NCBI GenBank assembly: GCA_002422795.1
Contig: DITJ01000092.1
Coordinates: 1 to 47,853 of the forward strand
Length of the DNA stretch: 47,853 bases
From: Alphaproteobacteria bacterium UBA6187
Lineage (GTDB): Bacteria > Pseudomonadota > Alphaproteobacteria > Rickettsiales > UBA6187
Reading direction: 5' to 3'
In this document: in pieces, positions 24,342-31,731 of the stretch
Layout of the letters: each line of letters begins with the position of its first letter
How positions within the stretch are numbered: the stretch's first letter is position 1
Program-made: the position numbers and the translations under genes
The notes under the pieces: model-generated
Database searches by the model: none
Seen by the model: only the letters and a program-made list of their open reading frames with translations
Told to the model about the DNA's origin: nothing

Positions 24342-26045
24342 ATGAACAAAACAAACATACTAACAAACATACTACACACAGCAAAACCGGTATTTTTATA
24401 TATAGGCATCTTCAGCCTTTTTATAAACCTGCTGATGCTGGTAGTACCGGTTTATTCATTGCAAGTGCTAGATAGGGTGCTTTCCACAGGAAGTATGGAA
24501 ACATTATTATGGCTTACCGTGATTATGATGATAGCATTCCTGGTATCCAGCCTGCTGCAATCCTTCCGCTCTTTTGCGCTCATACGCGCAGGGGAATGGA
24601 TAGATGAAAGCTTAAGTACGCCGCTGCTTGCCATGGGAATCAGCAACGCCTCCAGCACAGGAGTGCGCGGCACCCAGAACATGCGTGATTTGGCTACCAT
24701 CAAAAGCTTCCTTACAGGTTCAGGCCTCATAACACTTTTTGATGCACCGTGGTCAATTATTTTCATTCTGGTAGTTTATTTAATCCACCCGGATTTGGGT
24801 CATATTACCTTAATCGGCTGCCTTATATTACTTGGTCTTGCCTGGCTTAATGAAATTGCTATGCATAAACCGCTTGATGAAGCCAATGAACATAATGTGC
24901 ATAACTTGCAGCAGGTAGATATCGCCATGCGCAATGCAGAAGCAATCGAAGCAATGGGCATGACAGAAACCCTTGCCAGCCGCTGGCGTATAGTAAATCA
25001 GAAAGTAACTGCCTTGCAAAGTGTTGCCAGTTACCGCTCCGCTATCATCCAGGGGTTTACAAAATTTTTCCGGCTGGATTTACAAATTGCAATTATCGGA
25101 TGGGGTGCTTACCTTGCCCTGCATAACCAGATTACCTCGGGTGCGATAATAGCTGCATCGATACTTACAGGGCGCGCATTTGCACCATTTGAGTCAGCAA
25201 TTTCCACCTGGAAAGTTTTAGTTGAGGCAAGGAAATCATATCACCGCCTTAATGATAGCATTAATACCATGGATACAAGGGTAACCGGAATTTCCCTGCC
25301 AGTACCAGAAGGGCATTTGCTTGTAGATAGGCTTGTGCATCTGGTTCCAGGAAGGGATAAACCGGTACTAAGGGGCATTAGTTTCTCGCTGGAGGCGGGG
25401 GATGTGCTAGGGGTAATAGGCCCAAGCGCTGCCGGGAAATCTACATTGGGTAAACTTATAACAGGCGCCTTTGAACCCTATAGCGGTGTAGTAAGGCTAG
25501 ATGGCTGCGATGTTTGCCATTGGAAGCGCGAAGAATTTGGCCAATATGTAGGCTACCTGCCACAGGATTTAGAACTTTTCGCAGGTACAATAAGAGACAA
25601 TATTGCCCGCATGATGCATAATGCGCCTGATGAGGCAATTATCCGGGCTGCCCAAATGGCTGGCGTGCATGAACTTATTATGTCGCTGCCAAATAGTTAC
25701 GATACTGATGTTGGCCTTGGTGGCGCGGCTCTTTCCGTGGGGCAAAGGCAACGCATCGGGCTGGCACGTGCGGTATTCGGAACCCCTAAAATGCTTGTGC
25801 TGGATGAGCCGGATTCAAGCCTGGATTCACAAGGGGAAGCAGCTTTAGTAAACATGCTAAGTATGGCGATGGAAAGTAAAATTACTACAATAGTTATTAC
25901 CCACCGCACCAATATGCTTAGGTATTTTAACAAATTATTAGTCCTTGAAGATGGGGTGATATCAAAATTCGGCCCAACAAGAGAGGTAATGGTGGCAATG
26001 AATAATAATGCCATTTCAATGGAGAAGCAGGGACAGGTTGCGTAG
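24342..26045 (+). CDS. Type I secretion ABC transporter/ATPase (PrtD-like)
   Basis: Inner-membrane ABC exporter of the type I secretion machine. The 567-aa protein has an N-terminal membrane domain of about six helices and a C-terminal nucleotide-binding domain: Walker A GPSAAGKST (about 359-367), signature LSVGQRQR (about 464-471), Walker B MLVLDEPDSS (about 484-493), and the ITHR switch histidine. It lacks the C39 peptidase-like domain of HlyB, placing it with PrtD/AprD exporters of RTX proteases and lipases. The best-placed ATG has no strong Shine-Dalgarno. It lies downstream of its probable substrate and upstream of the adaptor. Confidence 0.94.
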   Translation: MNKTNILTNILHTAKPVFLYIGIFSLFINLLMLVVPVYSLQVLDRVLSTGSMETLLWLTVIMMIAFLVSSLLQSFRSFALIRAGEWIDESLSTPLLAMGISNASSTGVRGTQNMRDLATIKSFLTGSGLITLFDAPWSIIFILVVYLIHPDLGHITLIGCLILLGLAWLNEIAMHKPLDEANEHNVHNLQQVDIAMRNAEAIEAMGMTETLASRWRIVNQKVTALQSVASYRSAIIQGFTKFFRLDLQIAIIGWGAYLALHNQITSGAIIAASILTGRAFAPFESAISTWKVLVEARKSYHRLNDSINTMDTRVTGISLPVPEGHLLVDRLVHLVPGRDKPVLRGISFSLEAGDVLGVIGPSAAGKSTLGKLITGAFEPYSGVVRLDGCDVCHWKREEFGQYVGYLPQDLELFAGTIRDNIARMMHNAPDEAIIRAAQMAGVHELIMSLPNSYDTDVGLGGAALSVGQRQRIGLARAVFGTPKMLVLDEPDSSLDSQGEAALVNMLSMAMESKITTIVITHRTNMLRYFNKLLVLEDGVISKFGPTREVMVAMNNNAISMEKQGQVA

Positions 26046-26048
26046 GCA

Positions 26049-26067
26049 CCTCTCCCTGAGGGAGAGG
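26049..26067. repeat. CCTCTCCC/GGGAGAGG hairpin between exporter and adaptor genes
   Basis: An 8-bp perfect stem with loop TGA in the 49-bp intercistronic gap, with no T-run after it. The same CCTCTCCC...GGGAGAGG core recurs twice at 28044-28140. It may stabilise or tune the bicistronic mRNA. Confidence 0.7.
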
Positions 26068-26094
26068 GATCACGATTAATATAAGGAGAAAAAC

Positions 26095-27717
26095 TTGAAC
26101 AATATAACAATCAAAACTTTTAACCGCATGTCGGTTAAATTAGCCAACCAGGCATTACAGGAAAGTAATGCCTATATCACCAAACATTTCGGCAAGGAAA
26201 TAGCCACAGCCAAAAAACAGGCAAAGCATTTATGGCAATTTTTGCGCACTGTATGCCCGATTCTACTTCGCAATTCTACTTCCGTACAGAAAATAAAGGC
26301 ATCACCTGCTTATAAAAAATCACAGGCTTACTTAAGCCCTCGTGTTGCCCGCACCATTATGCAAATGGATATTGCCAGTAAATTCATGATGGACAGGCAT
26401 TATGAATGCAAAAACCCGGCGATTGCAGCCGTGCGTATGCCGCTTGTTGCGGGGTTCTGGAGCATCCTTATATTAACAAGTGTAACTCTTATATGGGGAA
26501 CGCTAGCGCCCATTGATAGCGCGGCTGTTGCCAAAGGCACTGTTACCCTTCTTTCCAACAAAAAGGTTATCCAGCATTTAGAAGGCGGGATGATAGAAAA
26601 AATCTATGTAAAAGATGGTGATACAGTTAAAGCAGGCGATTCTTTAATAAAACTTAGCGATACAGTACCAACTGCAAACCGCGATATACTGCAAAGCCAG
26701 TTATATGAAGAACGTGCAAGCGAAGCCCGTTTCATCGCCATGCGCGACCAGCTTACGGAAATCCACTTTCCGCAGGATATAGTTGCCGGAAGCAAAAATA
26801 ATGAAGCCATAAATAAAATCATGGCTACGCAAATACGCCTTTTTGATTCTCAGGTATCTGCGCAAAGCTCAAAGATGGCAGCCCTAAAACAGCGCATCAT
26901 CCAGGCAGGTGAGCAGATAAACGGACAAACCGCCCAAAAGAATAGCACCGCCTCGCAATTGGAAATACTAAAGCAGAATGTTGCTTCAATTGAAAAACTG
27001 GTTGAAAGCGGGTTTGATACGAAAACACACTTAACCACCGTGCAACGCAACCAAATGGAACTTGAAGGGAATTTAGGGCAATATGATGCTGAAATTGCAA
27101 AAATCCAGCAAGGCATTACCGAAGCCCAAATGACCCTAAGCAGCCAGGCAAGCGATTTTGAAACAACCATATCTGATGGCTTGCGCGAATCCCAGGCAAA
27201 AGTTGCTGATTTAACGGAGAAACTGCGCGCGGCGCAGGATGTTGCAGAGCGTACAGTAATAGCCGCACCGGCAAGCGGAATCATTAACGGGCTTAAACAT
27301 CATACTATCGGCGGCATTATCCAGCCGGGAGTACCGATTATGGATATCATCCCGCAAAATGACCAGCTTATAATCGAGGCGCATGTGCGGCCGGGTGATA
27401 TAGATGTGGTTCGCGCCGGGCTTAATGCAAGGGTGATTTTCACTGCATATAAAGCTGGCTCTACACCAAGAATTGATGGCAGGGTTATTCAGGTATCGGC
27501 GGATAGAATAAATGATACGCAATCCAGCCCACCGGATTCATATTATGTAGCGCTGGTGGAGGTGGATAAAAATATCCTTCTTAATACTACAAAACATATA
27601 GAATTATACCCTGGAATGCCTGCCGATGTGTTAATCCGCACAGGCTCGCGCTCATTCCTTAATTATCTGTTCAGCCCTATAATGGATAGTATGCACCGTG
27701 CATTTAGGGAGGAATAA
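26095..27717 (+). CDS. HlyD-family type I secretion adaptor (membrane fusion protein)
   Basis: Periplasmic adaptor linking the ABC exporter to an outer-membrane channel. Start codon TTG at 26095, chosen because AAGGAG (26083-26088) sits 6 nt upstream. The single membrane helix is at about 117-138 (LVAGFWSILILTSVTLIWG), followed by a lipoyl half-domain (VIQHLEGGMIEKIYVKDGD), a long coiled coil (about 225-390) and the second lipoyl/beta-barrel region with the C-terminal IELYPGMPADVLI signature. The ~115-residue cytosolic N-terminus is longer than usual for HlyD or PrtE. No TolC-like gene is adjacent. Confidence 0.93.
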   Translation: MNNITIKTFNRMSVKLANQALQESNAYITKHFGKEIATAKKQAKHLWQFLRTVCPILLRNSTSVQKIKASPAYKKSQAYLSPRVARTIMQMDIASKFMMDRHYECKNPAIAAVRMPLVAGFWSILILTSVTLIWGTLAPIDSAAVAKGTVTLLSNKKVIQHLEGGMIEKIYVKDGDTVKAGDSLIKLSDTVPTANRDILQSQLYEERASEARFIAMRDQLTEIHFPQDIVAGSKNNEAINKIMATQIRLFDSQVSAQSSKMAALKQRIIQAGEQINGQTAQKNSTASQLEILKQNVASIEKLVESGFDTKTHLTTVQRNQMELEGNLGQYDAEIAKIQQGITEAQMTLSSQASDFETTISDGLRESQAKVADLTEKLRAAQDVAERTVIAAPASGIINGLKHHTIGGIIQPGVPIMDIIPQNDQLIIEAHVRPGDIDVVRAGLNARVIFTAYKAGSTPRIDGRVIQVSADRINDTQSSPPDSYYVALVEVDKNILLNTTKHIELYPGMPADVLIRTGSRSFLNYLFSPIMDSMHRAFREE

Positions 27718-27915
27718 ACTGCATGGCAATGTAGGCTGTCCGTCATTGCGAGCCCCGAAGGGGCGTGGCAATTCATGCGATATTGCTATCTAGTAATTCC
27801 ACTTAATAATTACTCATTATATACTCAAATTATGAATAGGGCGCGTTCCCGCGAAAGAAGGGGATCCAGAAGGATTATTCGAAATATACAGCTGGTTACA
27901 CATAAAGGACTGGAT

Positions 27916-28255
27916 CCCCGCGCAGGCGCACTACTGTCCGGTAAAAGATTTATTGACCTCGTGAAGTTAAGACATACAGTATGTTTGGTGGAGTTTTGAT
28001 TAAATATAACTTAAAATTGAAAAGGAAGCGCCCCTCACCCTAACCCTCTCCCAGTGGGAGAGGGAACTATACGGATACCTTGCTTAAAACCTAGAGTGGG
28101 AGCGCGGCACCCGTGAATCCCCTCTCCCACTGGGAGAGGCTTGTAGACCGAAAAAACAGTACCTATGTACTGTTTTTTCTAGTACAAGGGGTGAGGGTTT
28201 CTTACTTTTTAACAGGAGAATTATTTTCCCCGGACAGTAGTGCGCCTGCGCGGGG
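27916..28255. mobile_element. Possible miniature inverted-repeat element or IS remnant
   Basis: A 26-bp perfect inverted repeat (27916-27941 and 28230-28255; inner part GCACTACTGTCCGG) bounds 288 bp with no transposase ORF. The outermost part of each arm (CCCCGCGCAGGC) belongs to the surrounding GGATCCCCGC repeat, so the mobile unit's own ends may be only GCGCACTACTGTCCGG. No target duplication can be assigned with certainty. Confidence 0.45.
28140..28188. repeat. 49-bp palindrome inserted in a CCTCTCCC repeat
   Basis: Ends CTTGTA and TACAAG; core AAAAAACAGTAC-CTAT-GTACTGTTTTTT is a perfect 12-bp stem (28151-28162 with 28167-28178). Removing it rejoins CCTCTCCCACTGGGAGAGG with GGGGTGAGGG, as in the uninterrupted copy at 28031-28064. 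Confidence 0.7.
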
Positions 28256-28362
28256 ACACGTGCCACATAACGAAATAATGGAGCATTTTAAAGTAAAATT
28301 ACTCTAACTACTATATTTCGTATGGATCGCCACGCTTCGCTCATAATGACGGACAACCTTAA

Positions 28363-28407
28363 TTATTGAAGAAGAATTCCAGCAAGTATCACAAGTATAA
28401 TAATCAT
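28363..28407 (-). CDS. Possible 14-aa hydrophobic peptide
   Basis: The ATG complementary to 28405-28407 opens a 14-codon frame, MIIILVILAGILLQ, with AGGGG 7 nt upstream and a consensus-like promoter ahead of it. The product is almost wholly hydrophobic. It could be a membrane-acting micropeptide or a chance ORF. It is on the same strand as rsmJ, downstream of it. No antisense RNA partner was found. Confidence 0.3.
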   Translation of the reverse strand: MIIILVILAGILLQ

Positions 28408-28439
28408 AACAAAGCCCCTGTTAAATTTCAATGCAGGTA

Positions 28440-28468
28440 CATATATATAATATTCGTTATTATGTCAA
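28440..28468 (-). promoter_or_regulatory. Consensus-like sigma-70 promoter, minus strand
   Basis: TTGACA (complement of 28463-28468), 17-bp spacer, TATATG (complement of 28440-28445). It lies downstream of rsmJ and points away from it into a region with only a 14-codon ORF and repeats. Confidence 0.5.
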
Positions 28469-28543
28469 TCGATATTTCGATGATAGCTATATTTCTATAT
28501 AAGTTGAAATATAGAATTGGCATTTCAAGTTTGAAACACTCCA

Positions 28544-29317
28544 TTAACTGTTAATGATATAAATATCAAATCTGCATGATTTACCTTCCATGCTGAATCC
28601 TGGTTTAATATTATCTAGATACGCCGATTTTTGCGGTCTTTTAACCACTACCCTTTTTTTAGCTTTTGTAAGTGCTTTAGCAAGAACAAAGCCGGCATCA
28701 CTATCACGGCCTGCAATTTCCTGGAATAAGCGCATCTCTTTTTTATTTAATGCCGTTTTACTTCTTTCGGGAAACATCGGATCCATATATATAATGTCAG
28801 GCGTTATAGCCATATCATCAAGAAACTCAACGGCATCTGCTTTTATAAGCTCCATGCGTTTTACTATATTTACAAGTCTATCATCCGATGATGCGCGCAT
28901 TAATGCATCTTCTAACAGCAAATGGATAAATGGGTTGCGCTCAAGCATGGTTATTTTGGCGCCAAGTGTGGCCAATATAAAACTATCCCCACCCAATCCG
29001 GCGGTTGTATCTAGTATTAAAGGCGATTGCCCTGATTTAAGCCCAACCGCCCTGGCTATCAATTCCTTCCTTGTGCTGCTGTTTTTTTGCCGGTACTGCA
29101 TTTTGCTACTCGCAAAATCAATAAAAATCGGCTTTTCATTGCTTTTTCCCGGTAATTGTATTGATATACCTGCTACAGTAAGGTAGATTATGGTTACATC
29201 TACAAGCTCAAATTGATTTTGCCCATAATACTCAACATCTATTCCTAATCTTGCTGCAATTTCTTTAGCGCGAGTTATTAGCGGGAGACCGCCTACTTCA
29301 GGTATTAAAACAATCAT
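28544..29317 (-). CDS. rsmJ: 16S rRNA m2G1516 methyltransferase RsmJ-like
   Basis: SAM-dependent N2-guanine methyltransferase acting on 16S rRNA. The RsmJ signature is clear: ILDTTAGLGGDSFILATLGA (motif I), MLERNPFIHLLLEDAL, and the catalytic-loop IIYMDPMFPERSKTALNKKEM. The N-terminal half contains FIDFASSKMQYRQKNSSTRKELIARAVG, the family's substrate-side segment. Length 257 aa fits. The family is best known from Gammaproteobacteria and less common in Alphaproteobacteria. It stands alone on the minus strand. Confidence 0.9.
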   Translation of the reverse strand: MIVLIPEVGGLPLITRAKEIAARLGIDVEYYGQNQFELVDVTIIYLTVAGISIQLPGKSNEKPIFIDFASSKMQYRQKNSSTRKELIARAVGLKSGQSPLILDTTAGLGGDSFILATLGAKITMLERNPFIHLLLEDALMRASSDDRLVNIVKRMELIKADAVEFLDDMAITPDIIYMDPMFPERSKTALNKKEMRLFQEIAGRDSDAGFVLAKALTKAKKRVVVKRPQKSAYLDNIKPGFSMEGKSCRFDIYIINS

Positions 29318-29491
29318 TATTTTGCTATTTAAAGTTTTTAAGGTTAGAAAATGGTTACCATTTTGTCATTTTTAATAAAATGGGGAGTAGTAACCGATAA
29401 AATCGCTATCATGAATTGTATCATACGCTAATTACCTATTAACAATTTGTACATATATTTAAAGATTTAAAGAAAATTTTGGAGAACTGCA

Positions 29492-30208
29492 ATGAAATCT
29501 AGTAACAGAGGCTTTACGCTTGTCGAGTTATCTATAGTTATAGTTATAGTGGGGCTTATAATCGCAGGTGTAACTGCCGGTCAAACCCTGGTGAAGCAAG
29601 CCCAGCTTCGCGCTATCCTTACTCAGGCGGATCAGATAAGAACAGCGGTTAACACTTTTAAATCGCAATATGGCGGCCTTCCTGGAGATATAAATAATGG
29701 CTCCTTATATTGGTCTGGCTGCGGAGTTACAGGAATTTGCGATGGTAATGCGGATAAGAAAATAGGAACTGACTTAAAAAATACCGATGAACAGCCAGAA
29801 GGATACATAGCTTGGTGGCAGTTAAATGCTGCTGGAGTTTTCCCTGGCACCTTTACTATTCCTGCTGCAGATGCTGGAGATATTACAGGCATAATCGGCA
29901 CCACAATCCCTGCTGCAAAGTTTCCAAAAGCCGGTATAACTCTTGGTTATGATACTAACCAGTTAACAGGCATTGCAATTAATAAGAATATTGCGTTATT
30001 TGGCGCAGCGGCTGCCTCTACATACGCAGGTGCAGCATTCTTATTACCTGCGCAAGCTTCTTCATTAGATGTAAAAGCTGATGATGGCAATGCGGAAAGG
30101 GGTTCCATATATGGTGGAGCTGTAGCGGATTTAGCAGAATGCGAAGAATCTGGTACTTATGAACTTGGTGCCACCACGGCTACATGCACAATTGCATTCG
30201 CCCTATAA
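29492..30208 (+). CDS. Type IV prepilin-like / pseudopilin protein
   Basis: The N-terminus MKSSNRG|FTLVELSIVIVIVGLIIAG has a class III signal: cleavage by prepilin peptidase after Gly7, Phe as residue 1 of the mature protein, Glu at +5, and a hydrophobic polymerisation helix. The rest (238 aa total) is Gly/Ala-rich with four cysteines, two in SGCGVTGIC and two near the C-terminus. Such proteins build type IV pili or type II secretion pseudopili. No pilus assembly gene lies nearby, so it is a stand-alone pilin gene with its own strong terminator. Confidence 0.88.
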   Translation: MKSSNRGFTLVELSIVIVIVGLIIAGVTAGQTLVKQAQLRAILTQADQIRTAVNTFKSQYGGLPGDINNGSLYWSGCGVTGICDGNADKKIGTDLKNTDEQPEGYIAWWQLNAAGVFPGTFTIPAADAGDITGIIGTTIPAAKFPKAGITLGYDTNQLTGIAINKNIALFGAAAASTYAGAAFLLPAQASSLDVKADDGNAERGSIYGGAVADLAECEESGTYELGATTATCTIAFAL

Positions 30209-30224
30209 TTTTAGTGAGCTACAG

Positions 30225-30264
30225 AAAAAGCCCGGCGAAGTGCAAACTTCCCGGGCTTTTTTAT
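30225..30264 (+). terminator. Strong rho-independent terminator after the prepilin gene
   Basis: AAAAAGCCCGG...CCGGGCTTTTTT with an additional inner stem GAAGT-GCAA-ACTTC. The T-run follows directly. The A-run before the stem could make it work on both strands, but the only upstream plus-strand gene is the prepilin. Confidence 0.9.
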
Positions 30265-30372
30265 TGGTAAATCATTTTAGCTTTGCAATGGTGGCCATTT
30301 GAAAATCATAGTAAATATTAATTTTACTCACCTATATTTTAAACACCTCTGCATAATGAGGATTTTTAAGTG

Positions 30373-30541
30373 ATACCATTTCCATATCAAAGACGAAGTA
30401 GGAGTGCAAGGCAAACAAAATTTAGCTTAGGTGAAAGCGAAGCATAACGAAACAAAGTTTACTTATATTTCATTATACTGAAGGTTCGCTAATTTTGAAA
30501 GACCCGTGCACGAGAACCTTCGTCAAATATATGAAAATATA
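30373..30541. repeat. Long palindromic element, ATACC-ended family, copy 2
   Basis: The left end ATACCATTTCCATATCAAAG shares GACGAAGTAGGAGTGCAAGGC with the other copies. The right part pairs back (GCACGAGAACCTTCGTC). An extra inner palindrome (GCGAAGCATAAC...CTGAAGGTTCGC) is inserted near the tip. The right end abuts the thiG stop codon at 30542. Confidence 0.75.
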
Positions 30542-31366
30542 TTAGCTAATTGTGGCATCCTGCCCAACCATTCCCATGGTTGGCGAAGAGGCGCTGGCAA
30601 ATGTGCGCTTCTGCATACGCCCTGCCAGATACGCCTCCCTTCCTGCCTGAACGGCAAGTTTCATCGCCCTTGCCATTTGCACAGGGTTTTGCGCATCACT
30701 TATTGCAGCGTTCATCAATACACCTGCGCAGCCAAGCTCCATTGCAATTGCCGCGTCAGATGCAGTACCAACACCAGCATCAACCAAAACCGGCACTTTT
30801 GCATTTTGCACAATCATGCTTATATTAAGCGGGTTCTGGATACCAAGGCCGGAACCGATGGGAGCCGCTAGCGGCATAATTGCCGCGCAGCCGATTTCTT
30901 CCAGGCGTTTTGCCATAATGGGATCATCAGTGCAATAAACCATAACATCAAAGCCATCTTTTACTAATATTTCAGCAGCTTTTATTGTTTCCACCATATC
31001 CGGGTAAAGGCTGGCTTTATCACCTATAACTTCTAATTTTATCAATCCCCAGCCACCTGCCGCACGGGCAAGGCGCAATGTGCGCACGGCTTCATCTGCA
31101 CTATAGCAGCCTGCACTATTGGGAAGATAAGTATATTTTTGCGGACTGATATAATCACCCAGGGTTTTGCCTTCCTTTTCTGCAAGATTCACGCGCCGAA
31201 GCGCCACAGTTACTATTTCCGCCCCGCTTGCTTCAATGGCAGACTTGGTTATTTCCAGAGTTTTATATCTTCCTGTACCAACCAATAGGCGCGATTTAAA
31301 TTCCCGCCCTGCTAAGCGGAATATATCAGGATTTTGAACTGGTTCACTTTTTTCGCTAATGGTCAT
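30542..31366 (-). CDS. thiG: Thiazole synthase ThiG
   Basis: Forms the thiazole phosphate of thiamine from 1-deoxy-D-xylulose 5-phosphate, dehydroglycine and ThiS-thiocarboxylate. A (beta/alpha)8 barrel; Lys110 in WGLIKLEVIGD is the Schiff-base lysine. Further signatures are SRLLVGTGRYKT, AEIVTVALRRVN, PNSAGCYSADEAVR and VPVLVDAGVGTASDAAIAMELG. Length 274 aa, with about 13 extra N-terminal residues. No TPP riboswitch is seen upstream. Its partner thiS is at 14547-14747. Confidence 0.96.
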   Translation of the reverse strand: MTISEKSEPVQNPDIFRLAGREFKSRLLVGTGRYKTLEITKSAIEASGAEIVTVALRRVNLAEKEGKTLGDYISPQKYTYLPNSAGCYSADEAVRTLRLARAAGGWGLIKLEVIGDKASLYPDMVETIKAAEILVKDGFDVMVYCTDDPIMAKRLEEIGCAAIMPLAAPIGSGLGIQNPLNISMIVQNAKVPVLVDAGVGTASDAAIAMELGCAGVLMNAAISDAQNPVQMARAMKLAVQAGREAYLAGRMQKRTFASASSPTMGMVGQDATIS

Positions 31367-31448
31367 TTTATTTTAATTTACAAATTACGGATGTTCCGTA
31401 TTTGTTTTATAAAGAATGCATGGCTTTTGCAAGTGGGGATAAAATTAT

Positions 31449-31574
31449 TATAGCATTTCCCATTTTCATTTTTGCGTCGTTATTCATCGGCTTCACAAAA
31501 TTCACCTAGGTTTACTAGGTTAAAATTTTATTCACCTCGAATGCCTAGCAGAAATGAAAAGCGGAAATGCTATA
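31449..31574. repeat. Long palindromic element, TATAG-ended family, copy 2
   Basis: The left end TATAGCATTTCCCATTTTC and right end (complement TATAGCATTTCCGCTTTTC) pair. The right arm contains CGAATGCCTAGCAGAAATG, found inverted in the 36204 copy. The tip is CCTAGGTTTACTAGG, against CGTAGACTTACTACG in related copies. Confidence 0.82.
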
Positions 31575-31593
31575 GTAAGCCTTGAAGATGAGG

Positions 31594-31669
31594 AAGGCTT
31601 CTGGTTAAAACTTTGAACGCAAGGGAGATACAAAGGGAGTGCAAAGTGGGATGTTCAACCAGAAGCCTT
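31594..31669. repeat. Perfect 13-bp inverted repeat with a 50-nt loop
   Basis: AAGGCTTCTGGTT (31594-31606) and AACCAGAAGCCTT (31657-31669) enclose a purine-rich loop (GGGAGATACAAAGGGAG). It lies in the pgk-thiG spacer. No T-run on either side, and no known riboswitch motif recognised. Confidence 0.6.
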
Positions 31670-31731
31670 AAGAACATATAGTATAGCAATTTAAGAATAT
31701 GTCAAGATGTAGTGGATATAATTTTATATTA

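Larger units (their letters stand above)
27738..28354. repeat. Nested stack of palindromic intergenic repeats
   Basis: Outer arms: CCGTCATTGCGAGCCCCGAAG (from 27740) against the inverted CTTCGCTCATAATGACGG (to 28352). Next inward: GGGGATCCAG...CTGGATCCCCGC arms of the 17.1-kb family (about 27840-27920), whose other half is at 28242-28265. Next: a perfect 26-bp inverted repeat, 27916-27941 with 28230-28255. Inside: two CCTCTCCC...GGGAGAGG hairpins (28044-28064, 28119-28139), the second interrupted by a 49-bp palindrome (28140-28188). The arrangement reads as successive insertion of one palindromic element into another. Confidence 0.8.
27718..28543. other. 826-bp gene-free region between the adaptor gene and rsmJ
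   Basis: Contents: the nested palindrome stack (27738-28354), and at 28363-28468 a minus-strand promoter with a 14-codon ORF. Short plus-strand ORFs crossing the region consist of repeat sequence and are not supported. Confidence 0.65.
30209..30541. other. Intergenic region between convergent prepilin and thiG genes
   Basis: This 333-bp spacer contains the prepilin terminator (30225-30264) and the ATACC-ended palindrome (30373-30541). Nothing else is recognisable. Confidence 0.6.
31367..31731. other. Spacer between pgk and thiG
   Basis: This 365-bp gap holds the TATAG-ended palindrome (31449-31574) and the 13-bp inverted repeat (31594-31669). No ORF is supported; the thiG promoter should lie in 31367-31448 but is not clear. 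Confidence 0.55.

Noticed and set aside
27775..28307. Plus- and minus-strand ORFs of 60-74 codons in the repeat stack
   Set aside because: They are translations of palindromic repeat DNA, with no start signals and no similarity to proteins.
28366..28554. 62-codon plus-strand ORF (MKKNSSKYHKYNN...)
   Set aside because: Begins at a TTG without a ribosome site, has AT-rich low-complexity content, and ends inside rsmJ on the other strand.
31367..31731. TPP riboswitch upstream of thiG
   Set aside because: The minus-strand leader lacks the CTGAGA and ACCTGATCTGGATAATGCC-type core; only palindromes are seen.
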